Origin: Myxococcales bacterium
GTDB taxonomy: Bacteria > Myxococcota_A > Bradymonadia > UBA7976 > UBA1532
Length of the DNA: 64,000 nt
Direction: 5' to 3'
NCBI GenBank assembly: GCA_020633435.1
Contig: JACKDP010000010.1
Coordinates: forward strand, 1-64,000
Shown here one piece after another: positions 1 to 8,960 of this stretch. The notes beneath the pieces were generated by a model. It was not told the origin of the DNA. It was given only the letters and a program-made list of their open reading frames with translations, and searched no databases. The translations under genes and the position numbers were made by a program. Position 1 is the stretch's first letter. Each line of letters starts with the position of its first letter.

Positions 1-70
1 CGCCCGCGCCCGCCCCGTCATCACAGGCCAGCAGGCCAAGGCCGAGGAGCAGCAGCAAGGGTCGTCGCAT
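1..70 (-). CDS. Partial lipoprotein, N-terminus only
   Basis: The reverse strand reads an ATG at 68-70 followed by MRRPLLLLLGLGLLACDDGA, a textbook lipoprotein signal peptide. It has two Arg, a run of Leu, then the lipobox LLAC and an acidic DD stretch. Only 23 codons lie in the window, so the mature protein is unknown. It follows the last eCIS gene by about 50 bases in the same direction, so it could be co-transcribed, but nothing links it functionally to the particle. Confidence 0.6.
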   Translation of the reverse strand, partial: MRRPLLLLLGLGLLACDDGAGAG

Positions 71-123
71 CGGCGCCTCCCGGGGGGCCTGCGCCGGCGC
101 AACCCGGCGAAACGACAGGGAGA

Positions 124-1695
<1,572 letters not shown>

Positions 1696-1698
1696 GCG

Positions 1699-2595
1699 TC
1701 ACTCCGTGTCCTGTGAGGCTTCCTGAGCCTCGCGCGTGCCGACCACCACGCCGGCATCGGCCGTCCCCACCCGCCCCAGGCCGATGACGAAGGCCTGCAA
1801 GCGATCGCGTCCGCTGTTCACCGCGAAGGTGAGGTAGTACGCGCAGTGGGCCGGCATCTCCATGCGGATGATGTCGTGGATCTTGAGGATGGTCTCGTCG
1901 CTGGCGTCGGTGAACTCGGCCGGCACTTCGACGATGAACGAGTGGGCCAGCTCCACCGGCGGCAGCACGATGGAGTCGAGGCCAATGCGGACCCGCCCGA
2001 TGCGGAACCCCTCGTACGGCCACTGGTTCTCCAGCAGCCGGGGCTCGACGCCGGTGAAGATCGACAAGAAGAGCTTGAGGCCCCGGACGGTGCCACGCAG
2101 GCCGTAGATGTCGATGGCCTGCTGGATGAGCTTGCGCTTCTTCGGCTCGGGCCAGTCCTGATCGATGGCCAGCGCCACCCAGCTCGCGAGCCACTGCAGG
2201 AAGGCCGGCGGGGCCTCCAGCGGGTCGAAGCAGGTGGGGATGCTGTCGATGCGGCGCTGCAGATCGGCGTAGATGTGGTCGAAGATCCACAGGAACTGCC
2301 GCATCAGGTGGCCGCCGGTGCGGTCGCCCTTCTGGTAGACCTGGGGCAGGTGGTGCAGCAGGCTCTTGCGGGAGACCGTGAGCCGGACGGGCTCGTCCAC
2401 CGCGACGAGGGCCCCCGGCGGCGGGTGCTGGCCGGTGACCTCGTCCTCGGGCTTGTAGGCCTCCTCGTAGACGAGGCCCACCTGGTCGAGCTCGTAGCCG
2501 GCGTTGCGCAGGAGGAGCTGCGCGTTCTCCAGCAAGATGCCCGTCACCTCGGGCATCCGCACGGTTCGCCGAACGATTTCGCGGGGTTCTCGCAC
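1699..2595 (-). CDS. gpI-like eCIS baseplate/tail protein with N-terminal PASTA domain
   Basis: The C-terminal two thirds (about residues 80-260) look like the phage tail protein I family (Pvc12/Afp12 type). They carry the usual start LLHHLPQVYQKGD, a 'WLASWVAL...DWPEPKKRKLI' stretch and the segment IYGLRGTVRGLKLFLSIFTG. That family forms part of the baseplate wedge in contractile tails. Before it, about residues 13-72 resemble a PASTA domain: MPEVTG, then 'AQLLLRNAGYELD', then 'GQHPPPGALV' and a closing 'VRLTVSRK'. PASTA modules are best known from penicillin-binding proteins and Ser/Thr kinases, where they bind muropeptides or peptidoglycan. The gene sits between the gp6-like gene (five bases upstream) and the 523-aa gene. 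The fusion is unusual for this family and could place a wall-binding module on the particle. Confidence 0.85.
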   Translation of the reverse strand: MREPREIVRRTVRMPEVTGILLENAQLLLRNAGYELDQVGLVYEEAYKPEDEVTGQHPPPGALVAVDEPVRLTVSRKSLLHHLPQVYQKGDRTGGHLMRQFLWIFDHIYADLQRRIDSIPTCFDPLEAPPAFLQWLASWVALAIDQDWPEPKKRKLIQQAIDIYGLRGTVRGLKLFLSIFTGVEPRLLENQWPYEGFRIGRVRIGLDSIVLPPVELAHSFIVEVPAEFTDASDETILKIHDIIRMEMPAHCAYYLTFAVNSGRDRLQAFVIGLGRVGTADAGVVVGTREAQEASQDTE

Positions 2596-2599
2596 CGGC

Positions 2600-5599
2600 C
2601 TACCTGAACTGCTCGCGTGGCTTCTCGACCACGTTCACGTCGACGAGGTGGATGAGCTCGTCGGGCGCCACCTTGACCTTCTCCACCTCGCGGCGGGCAT
2701 CCTCGTCGAAGAGGGTGATGCGGTGGACCACGTCCACCCCCTCGACGTCCTCGATGACGTGGTAGAGGTCCAGCTTCAGGACGTCGCGCCCGAAGGCCCA
2801 GCCCTCGCCGCCGCGGCCGCCGACCAGCGGGTTGAGGAAGCGCCGCAGCCGCTCCTCCACCGCCCGCCGCGTCTGCTCCGACGAGCCGGAGTTGGTGCGG
2901 ATGATCTCGACCGTGATGCTGATCTCGGCGTAGCGCGGCTTGACGACGTGCACCTTCGACGTCAGCAGGCGCCGCTCGTCGAGGAAGTGCTTCACCCGCC
3001 GCAGGAGCTCGGTGGAGGGCACCGGCTTGGCCGTCAGGTCCAGCCGGCGCTCGTCCAGCTTGGGCACGACGACCACCGAGACCTCGCCCTCACGCCCGAT
3101 GGTGTTCAGGCACTTCGCCCGCGCGATGCCGTTGCTCGCCTGGAGCGTCAGCCACTCGAAGTCCTCGACGGTGACGGCGCGGTTGCGGCTCTTGATGACG
3201 TGCGGGCCGCGGACCTTGGCCTCGTCCACCGTCTCCTGGTCGCTGCCGCCGGCCGCCGGGAACGGGTTGGCCACGCCGTCGATGTGGGCCACCGACTTGC
3301 GCATCGCCGTGATCATCGACGAGGTGACGTTGCCCCGGGCGCCGCCGCCGGTGCGGTACAGCTCCGCCATGACGCTGGCGGTGCCGGCGGGCGGGATGAA
3401 GCCCTTGCGGCCATCGCCGAACTTCACCTCGCCGCGCAGGCGATCGATGACGTAGTGCCGGCTGCGGGCGGTGGAGTCGTAGAAGCTGTCCACCTCCGTC
3501 CAGCGCACCCAGAAGCCGCCGCGCCGGGCCTCCCGGATGGCGTCCTCACCGCCGGCGGCCACGATGGCGTGCTTCTCGTCGCCGTCCGGGGCCTCGCGCT
3601 CGCGCACCATGATGCGCTGCCCCTCCAGCAGGGGCCCGCGGGCGAAGCGGAACGCCTGGTTGGGGGTGCCGTCGCTGGAGCCCAGGACCTCCTCGCGGAT
3701 GGTCGTGTGGTTGTGGGCGTAGACGGTGTTGAGGAGGACGTGGGTGATGCGCGGCATCTGGTGGTAGCCGCCCATCTCCAGGCGGGCGCGCAGCCAGAAG
3801 CCGACGGTGCCGAAGCGCTTGGAGCGCTTCCAGTCCTCGGGGCCCACGAAGCGCAGGAAGCCGCTCTCGGTGAAGGCCCGCGTCTCGTCCTGCGGCGAGA
3901 GGTCGACCCACTGCAGGCCGTTGAAGTACTCCCAGACGACGCGCTGCTCGGCGGCCAGGGCGCGGTCGCGCTCGGCGTAGTACTCCGCCAGGTACTCCCG
4001 GTGGCGGCGGTCCTCGTCGAGGGACGTCTTCTCGCTCATCTGGAAGTACAAGCGAGCGGGATCATTGGGGAAAGCGTTCTCGAACGCCAGGTACAGCGTG
4101 GGGCTGTCCTCCTGGCTGGGCTCGAACGCCTGGAACACCTTGAGGGGCGTGCGCGCCGTGACCGAGTGGTCGAAGTAGGCGAAGTCGTTGTAGGTCAGCA
4201 CATGGGCGACCGGCGCCTCTTCCTCCGTGTAGCGGAAGGTGACCGACTTGACCCACGGCGGCCGCAGGGGGCGCTCGTCGCGCCAGATCCAGCGCTCGCC
4301 GTCCAGCTCGTACTGGCCGGGCAGGCCGTAGTCGCCCGCCTCGATGCGGGCGCGCAGCCAGAGGCCCTCCTCGCCCTGCACGTCCGTCTCGGCCATGTCC
4401 TTGGGGCGCCGGAAGCGCACCTCGCCGGAGCCCGTGAACGCCTCGGTGCCGTCCACGAAGTCGAAGGCCTCGTTGGAGGTGGAGCCCTCGGGGGTGCACT
4501 GGCCGAGCTGCTTCCACTTCTTGCCGCTCCAGTACTCCCAGACGATGACCAGCGTCTCGCTGGGCTGGGGCGGGTCGTACTGGCGCGCCTCGGCCAGCCG
4601 CACATCGAGGCGGACGACGGAGCCGGGCAGCGTCGGCATGGAGCGGGGCAGGATGTAGAAGGCGTTCTCGATGCGGGGCTCCTTGCCGAAGGGGGCGAAG
4701 GAGCGCTGCAGATCCACCGTGAGGAAGACCGAGGCGTCGATGTTGACGGTGGCGGAGGCGGGGGCCACGCCCTCGCCCAGCACCTCGACGCGGGCCACCA
4801 CGGTGTCGATGACCGTCTCGTCGGGGTGGGGGGCCGACTCCACCAGGCGGCCGCGGATCCAGCGGGCGGCGACGCCGTTGAGCTCGGTGGGCTCGATGGC
4901 GTCGATGCCCTCGAAGGCCACCGCGCCGTCCTCCACCTCGGTCTGGGAGCGGGTCAGCTCGCGCCAGCGGCGGCCGTTCCAGTACTCCCACTCCAGCAGA
5001 TCGACCACGCGCAGGTGCCCGGCGGACTCGACGCGGATGACCAGCAGGGCGTCCTCGCCCACCTGCTCGAAGCGCGGATCACCGAGGTAGAGCGAGCGCT
5101 CGATGTGGTTGACGCCCCCGAAGACCTCGAAGCCCTCGGGCCGGCGGCCATCGAGGAAGGGCGTCTGGTCGGCGTACTCGTCGCTGATCTGCGTAAAGCA
5201 GCGGATGATCTGGTTGTCGGTGACGAGGAGGTCGTCCTCGGTCTCGAAGACGACCGGCTCTTCCTTGCCCGTGGGCTGGGTGGACACCGGGGTGCCGGCG
5301 CCGACCCAGGTGGCCGGGGCCTTGGGCACGAGCTGGAACTGCAGCAGCGAGCGCGCCGGCTGGGGTGCCTGGAGCTTGACGCCCATCAGGCTCAGGAACG
5401 CGACGAAGTTCTTGTCGGTGACCTTGTTGAGCCGGTAGATGGCCATCTCGGTCATCCACGCGAACAGCTCGATGAGCGTGATCCCCGGATCGGACGGGTT
5501 GAAGTTGGTCCACTCGGGGCAGTACTGCGGAATCAGCCGCAGGGCCTCTTCGACGATCTCCCGGTGGGTACGATCGTCGAGGTTCGGCACCGGGATCAT
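2600..5599 (-). CDS. Putative eCIS baseplate assembly protein, gp6/gpJ-like (Pvc11/Afp11 type)
   Basis: This 999-aa protein starts with PNLDDRTHREIVEEALRLIP, followed by 'WTNFNPSDPGITLIELFAWM'. That is the signature opening of the large J/gp6-type baseplate proteins of extracellular contractile systems. These proteins form the wedge ring that joins the hub to the sheath and fibres. The middle holds repeated 'WEYWNG..W..L' and 'WLRARIE' modules, about residues 200-620, as is common in long members. The C-terminal part (about 690-990) with 'VEDFEWLTLQASNGIARAKC' matches the J-like core. Its ATG overlaps the stop of the gp25-like gene (ATGA at 5596-5599), so translation is probably coupled. No frame breaks are apparent over 3 kb. 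Confidence 0.92.
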   Translation of the reverse strand: MIPVPNLDDRTHREIVEEALRLIPQYCPEWTNFNPSDPGITLIELFAWMTEMAIYRLNKVTDKNFVAFLSLMGVKLQAPQPARSLLQFQLVPKAPATWVGAGTPVSTQPTGKEEPVVFETEDDLLVTDNQIIRCFTQISDEYADQTPFLDGRRPEGFEVFGGVNHIERSLYLGDPRFEQVGEDALLVIRVESAGHLRVVDLLEWEYWNGRRWRELTRSQTEVEDGAVAFEGIDAIEPTELNGVAARWIRGRLVESAPHPDETVIDTVVARVEVLGEGVAPASATVNIDASVFLTVDLQRSFAPFGKEPRIENAFYILPRSMPTLPGSVVRLDVRLAEARQYDPPQPSETLVIVWEYWSGKKWKQLGQCTPEGSTSNEAFDFVDGTEAFTGSGEVRFRRPKDMAETDVQGEEGLWLRARIEAGDYGLPGQYELDGERWIWRDERPLRPPWVKSVTFRYTEEEAPVAHVLTYNDFAYFDHSVTARTPLKVFQAFEPSQEDSPTLYLAFENAFPNDPARLYFQMSEKTSLDEDRRHREYLAEYYAERDRALAAEQRVVWEYFNGLQWVDLSPQDETRAFTESGFLRFVGPEDWKRSKRFGTVGFWLRARLEMGGYHQMPRITHVLLNTVYAHNHTTIREEVLGSSDGTPNQAFRFARGPLLEGQRIMVREREAPDGDEKHAIVAAGGEDAIREARRGGFWVRWTEVDSFYDSTARSRHYVIDRLRGEVKFGDGRKGFIPPAGTASVMAELYRTGGGARGNVTSSMITAMRKSVAHIDGVANPFPAAGGSDQETVDEAKVRGPHVIKSRNRAVTVEDFEWLTLQASNGIARAKCLNTIGREGEVSVVVVPKLDERRLDLTAKPVPSTELLRRVKHFLDERRLLTSKVHVVKPRYAEISITVEIIRTNSGSSEQTRRAVEERLRRFLNPLVGGRGGEGWAFGRDVLKLDLYHVIEDVEGVDVVHRITLFDEDARREVEKVKVAPDELIHLVDVNVVEKPREQFR

Positions 5600-5997
5600 A
5601 GATCCTCCTCCCGCCTGAGGAAGAACGGGTAGACCAGGTTGAAGTGGGAGTTGGTCGCCCGCACCGCGTAGCCGATCTCCAGGCGCAGCGTGTTGGGCGC
5701 GCTGGCGTCGGCGTGGCAGGAGACCTCGATCTCATCGATGCGCGGCTCCCACTTCAGCAGGGCCTCGCGGGTGTAGTAGGCGACCAGGTTGCGCGTGTGC
5801 GCGTTGTTGGGCGCGAACACGTAGTCGTGGGCATGGCAGCCGAACTCGGGGCGGTACAGCCGCTCGCCGGGCGCGGTGCCCAGGATGATGCGGATGCACT
5901 CCTCGATGTTCTCCTCGTAGGACGACATGTCGATGCCGCCGGTGCCGTCCACCCGGAGGGGGAAGCCGATGCCCCGGCCGAGGAAGCTCTTGCTCAT
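5596..5997 (-). CDS. gp25-like baseplate wedge protein (Pvc9/Afp9 type)
   Basis: This 133-aa protein belongs to the GPW/gp25 family, the small wedge subunit at the sheath-baseplate junction that starts sheath polymerisation in contractile tails. Visible marks are LGRGIGFPLRVD near the start, 'IEECIRIILGTAPGERLYRP' about residues 27-46, and the middle 'LLKWEPRIDEIEV'. The open frame extends further upstream, but the chosen ATG at 5997 overlaps the stop of the zinc-ribbon gene (ATGA) and fits the family's usual length. The stop in turn overlaps the start of the gp6-like gene, so three baseplate-region genes are translationally linked. Confidence 0.93.
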   Translation of the reverse strand: MSKSFLGRGIGFPLRVDGTGGIDMSSYEENIEECIRIILGTAPGERLYRPEFGCHAHDYVFAPNNAHTRNLVAYYTREALLKWEPRIDEIEVSCHADASAPNTLRLEIGYAVRATNSHFNLVYPFFLRREEDL

Positions 5998-6557
5998 CCG
6001 ATCCGCCCCTCGAAGCCCTCGTTGCAGTGGCGGCAGCGGACCCGCACATGGGGATCCTGCACGGTGATGTCGTCCAGCGGCTCGCTGCAGAACGGGCAGA
6101 CCAGGCCCGTGCGGCGACCATTGTGCACGGCCTGCACCACATCCATCCAGAGGCTCAGCCCATCCAGATCGCTGCCGCTGTCGGCGGGCAGGGACCACTG
6201 CCACGGCTCCCGCGTGGGGGGGGCCGGCGGCGGGGGCGGGGCGGGGGCGATGGGGCCGGCCTGGACAGGCGCGGCCTGGACGGGCGCGGCCTGGACGGGC
6301 GCGGCCTCGCCTCGGCGGGTGGCGGCCTGACGCTCCAGCAGGGCGGTGGCCTCGGCGTGGTAGGCGTCATCGCGGCCGGAGCCGATGCGGCCCTCGAAGC
6401 CCTGGCCACAGTCGGGGCAGCGCACCCGCATCCACGAGCCGCGCTGCTCGGCCGCCAGGCGGCGCTGGCCGCAGTGGGGGCATGCCTCGCCGGCCAGCCG
6501 GCCGTTCGCCGCCGCCTCGACCACGTCGTACCAGTCGATGAGGGCTGACTCGTCCAT
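5994..6557 (-). CDS. Twin zinc-ribbon protein in the eCIS cluster
   Basis: I do not recognise a named family. The 187-aa protein is an internal duplication. Repeat 1 (about residues 7-59) and repeat 2 (about 135-187) share the pattern W-x-D-V-V-x-A-x-x-N-G-R, then CxxC, 17 residues, CxxC, and the closing GFEGRIG. The cysteines are C26/C29/C47/C50 and C154/C157/C175/C178. Both halves have identical 17-residue spacing, so each is very likely a zinc ribbon. The linker (about 85-120) is Ala/Pro-rich with three AAPVQ repeats and a poly-Pro run. The gene lies between the hub gene and the gp25-like gene, where related clusters carry a gp5/baseplate-V spike or a PAAR tip. It is coupled to the gp25-like gene by ATGA. 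Roles as tip, adaptor or regulator are all open. Confidence 0.8.
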   Translation of the reverse strand: MDESALIDWYDVVEAAANGRLAGEACPHCGQRRLAAEQRGSWMRVRCPDCGQGFEGRIGSGRDDAYHAEATALLERQAATRRGEAAPVQAAPVQAAPVQAGPIAPAPPPPPAPPTREPWQWSLPADSGSDLDGLSLWMDVVQAVHNGRRTGLVCPFCSEPLDDITVQDPHVRVRCRHCNEGFEGRIG

Positions 6558-6641
6558 CTGCGCCGCGAAGCCGTAGGACCGGGACTATAGCAGGCCCGCT
6601 CCGTGGACGGGAGGGTCCATCCAGGACCGTCGCATGATCGT

Positions 6642-7739
6642 CTACCAGTCGCACCGCGCGCCGACGAAGCGCGTCATGTAGCCGCTCTCCGGGCCGACCT
6701 TCGAGGTGAACTGGTGGGTGACCCGCTCGACGAAGTACTTGCCGTCGTAGCGCGGGCCGGCGAGGGAGACCTCCACGATGGTCCCGGGCGCCACCTCGGC
6801 GTTGCCCTGGATCTCGACGTCCGCCACCAGGAAGGTGCGGGCGTACTCGTTGAGCTTCGTCTCGGCGATGGCGTCGGCCTCTTCCTGGCTGAAGACCTTG
6901 TAGTCGACGATCTGCCGGTCGGTCTCGCCCCACTTCTGCTTGATCTCGTCGGTGGCGGGCGTCTCGCCCCCCATCGTCCCGTAGAGCGAGGTGGCGCGGC
7001 CGACAATCTCCTTCTTTTCTGCGGGGTTCCAGCCACGCACCGTGACCTCGCTGACCACGCGGGCCAGGGAGAGGCGGCCGGCGAAGCGCCGCAGATGGGT
7101 GTCCCCGGCGGGCAGGTCGGGCTTCTCGAAGACCGCCTTCACCACCTTGTCGCCGCCGATCTCGGGCTTCTTGAAGCGCAGCTTCGAGGGCCCCTCGCGG
7201 TGGCGGATGTGCAGATCGTAGTCCAGCCAGCCGGCGATGCTGCGGGCGAAGTCGAGGTCCGTCTGGTTGTGCTGGATGACGTACTCGCGGGTGAAGGCGG
7301 TGTCATCCACGTCCGGCGACAGGCTCGCGTCGCCCGCGAGCTGGTTGATGATGTCGCTGAACTTCTGCTCCAGGAAGGTGCGCGTCTTGCGCCCCCGGGT
7401 CATGCGGTGCAGGTAGTCGAAGGCGCGCACCACGAAGATGCGGGGCGACTTGCCCGACAGGCGGACCTCCGTCCCGATGATCTCGCCGGTGAAGACGACC
7501 TTCTTCTCCTGCTCCGTGTAGCCCAGGGCCACCTCGACCTCGTTGCCGGGGGCGAACTGGTCCTCGCTGTCGTAGTTCCCGGACTTGTTGTTGAACTGGA
7601 TCTCCACGCTGGCCGGCGCCTGGCGGCGCAGGTCCACCAGGATGGCCTGCAGGAACAGGTCATCGGAGAGCTGGATCTCCTGCCCGTCGACCTTGACCTT
7701 GTACTCGGGGACCCAGTTCTTGTCGGCAGAGTCGGTCAT
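6642..7739 (-). CDS. eCIS hub protein, gp27/late-control-D-like (N-terminal half of Pvc8/VgrG)
   Basis: This 365-aa protein has the layout of phage late control gene D / gp27-type hubs. It has an N-terminal 'YKVKVDGQEI', the beta segment 'ASVEIQFNNKSGNYDSEDQF', the helix 'KFSDIINQLAG' with 'VIQHNQTDLDFARSIAGWL' near residues 150-170, and a C-terminal 'GKYFVERVTHQF'. These trimers form the torus that links the inner tube to the spike. Pvc8 and VgrG proteins usually continue into a gp5-like OB fold and beta-helix. This one ends right after the hub domain, and no separate baseplate-V gene follows. The LysM adaptor gene lies four bases upstream. Confidence 0.88.
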   Translation of the reverse strand: MTDSADKNWVPEYKVKVDGQEIQLSDDLFLQAILVDLRRQAPASVEIQFNNKSGNYDSEDQFAPGNEVEVALGYTEQEKKVVFTGEIIGTEVRLSGKSPRIFVVRAFDYLHRMTRGRKTRTFLEQKFSDIINQLAGDASLSPDVDDTAFTREYVIQHNQTDLDFARSIAGWLDYDLHIRHREGPSKLRFKKPEIGGDKVVKAVFEKPDLPAGDTHLRRFAGRLSLARVVSEVTVRGWNPAEKKEIVGRATSLYGTMGGETPATDEIKQKWGETDRQIVDYKVFSQEEADAIAETKLNEYARTFLVADVEIQGNAEVAPGTIVEVSLAGPRYDGKYFVERVTHQFTSKVGPESGYMTRFVGARCDW

Positions 7740-7743
7740 CAGG

Positions 7744-8379
7744 TCACCGCAGGATCGGCGGGATGATCAGGCGCACACCCGGATCGAGCCGGAAGGGGTC
7801 GTCGATGCCGTTGGCGTCGGCGATGCGCCGCCACTGGTTCGGATCGTCGTACTCCTGGCCCGCGATGCTCTGCAGCGTCTCGCCCCGCCGGACGGCGTGC
7901 AGCTTCGCGTGGTCGGGGCTCTCGTTGCCGCGGTTGTTCGTCGCCTGCTCCGAGGCGTTCTCGGCCTCGCGCAGGGTGACGGAGCAGGTGGCGCGGACGG
8001 GCGTGCCGTCCTCCATGAACATGGTGAACCGGTGGTTCAGCGACTCGACGACGCCCTTGAAGACCAGGCTGCCCCACGTGACGAGCACCATGGGCGGCCG
8101 GTGCAGCGAGGTGTCGATGAGCGCCAGCCCGTGCAGCTTGTCCGTGTGGGCCTTGACGTTCGTCCCGGCCTCGTACGTGTCGAAGAACAGCTCGAGCTGG
8201 AGGGTCTGCCCCTGACCGGTCGTGAACTGCAGCTCAGGGGCGTCCAGGCCGGACGCCGACTGCGGGTTCCACGGCACGCTCTTGGAGATCGTGTACTCCT
8301 TGGGGTTGAAGAGGGCGTCGATGGACTGACCACTCTTCTTCCCGTCCACGGGCGTGATCTGGAGCTTCGCTAATCCCAT
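7744..8379 (-). CDS. LysM-domain eCIS tube/baseplate adaptor (Pvc7/Afp7 type)
   Basis: This 211-aa protein has the N-terminal domain of contractile-injection 'tube' adaptor proteins (DALFNPKEYTISKSVPWNP, then 'QTLQLELFFDTYEAGTNV'). A C-terminal LysM module follows (about residues 163-208: HAVRRGETLQSIAG, then 'WRRIADANGIDDPF'). In Pvc7/Afp7 and T4 gp53 this arrangement places LysM at the hub-tube contact rather than at the cell wall. The start (8379) overlaps the end of the preceding broken gene by ten bases. The stop is four bases before the hub start, giving tight co-expression. Confidence 0.92.
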   Translation of the reverse strand: MGLAKLQITPVDGKKSGQSIDALFNPKEYTISKSVPWNPQSASGLDAPELQFTTGQGQTLQLELFFDTYEAGTNVKAHTDKLHGLALIDTSLHRPPMVLVTWGSLVFKGVVESLNHRFTMFMEDGTPVRATCSVTLREAENASEQATNNRGNESPDHAKLHAVRRGETLQSIAGQEYDDPNQWRRIADANGIDDPFRLDPGVRLIIPPILR

Positions 8380-8960
8380 GCGTCATCTCCCAGGCGGGCG
8401 GCGTCGAACTCGAGCTCGCGCTTCAAGCGATCGATGATCTCTCGCGCCAGGCGCTCCGTCTCCTCCGGGCTGAGCTCTTCGCCCACCTGGTCGGAGAGGC
8501 GCTGCTTGGCCTCCTCGCTCGTCTCGGAGCCGCGCTGGGGGCGCTGGCCCGGCGTCGAGCGGAGGGCCTGCTCGGCGGCCCGGGCGCCCGGATCGACGAG
8601 CACGCGGCTGGCGTGGAGATCGGGGGCGGAGAGGCCCGCGGGGCCCCGATCGCCGAAGAGGTGGCCGCCGGGGCTGGCCCGCATGGGGACGTCCACCTGG
8701 CGCGGGCCCATCTCGACGGCGTTGCTGCGCACGAGCTGGCCGATGGAGCCGAGGGCGTCGGCGACGCGGCTCTCGCTGGCCCGGGACTCGGCCTCGCGGA
8801 TGGCGGCGGCGCTCCAGGTGAGCAGGGCGCGCTCGACGTTCTCGGGGCCGGCGATGCGGCCGCCGGGGGCCGGGACGTCGGCCCAGGGCTCGGCGCCGCC
8901 CCCCGGCAGCGAGGCCCCGGCCGGGGCCACCAGGGCGGGCCACCAGGCGGCGTCGGGCAC
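8370..8960 (-). CDS. C-terminal part of a broken Ala/Pro-rich eCIS gene
   Basis: This 196-codon open segment starts at a GTG by default. The same frame reads on upstream as plausible protein (for example RAGSAELPYAGVPDAAWWP), so the true gene is longer. The first 150 residues are Ala/Gly/Pro-rich with no recognised domain. The last 35 (LSPEETERLAREIIDRLKRE, then a short acidic end) form an amphipathic helix. By position, between tube 2 and the LysM gene, it sits where Pvc6/Afp6 lies in PVC/Afp clusters. The terminal helix could be the particle-binding part, but that is inference. It overlaps the LysM gene by ten bases. Confidence 0.55.
   Translation of the reverse strand: MPDAAWWPALVAPAGASLPGGGAEPWADVPAPGGRIAGPENVERALLTWSAAAIREAESRASESRVADALGSIGQLVRSNAVEMGPRQVDVPMRASPGGHLFGDRGPAGLSAPDLHASRVLVDPGARAAEQALRSTPGQRPQRGSETSEEAKQRLSDQVGEELSPEETERLAREIIDRLKRELEFDAARLGDDAWD

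Noticed and set aside
2504..5632. A 1042-codon plus-strand open frame over the gp6-like gene
   Set aside because: It is antisense to a well-supported baseplate gene, Leu/His/Asp-rich with no domain, start site or ribosome site.
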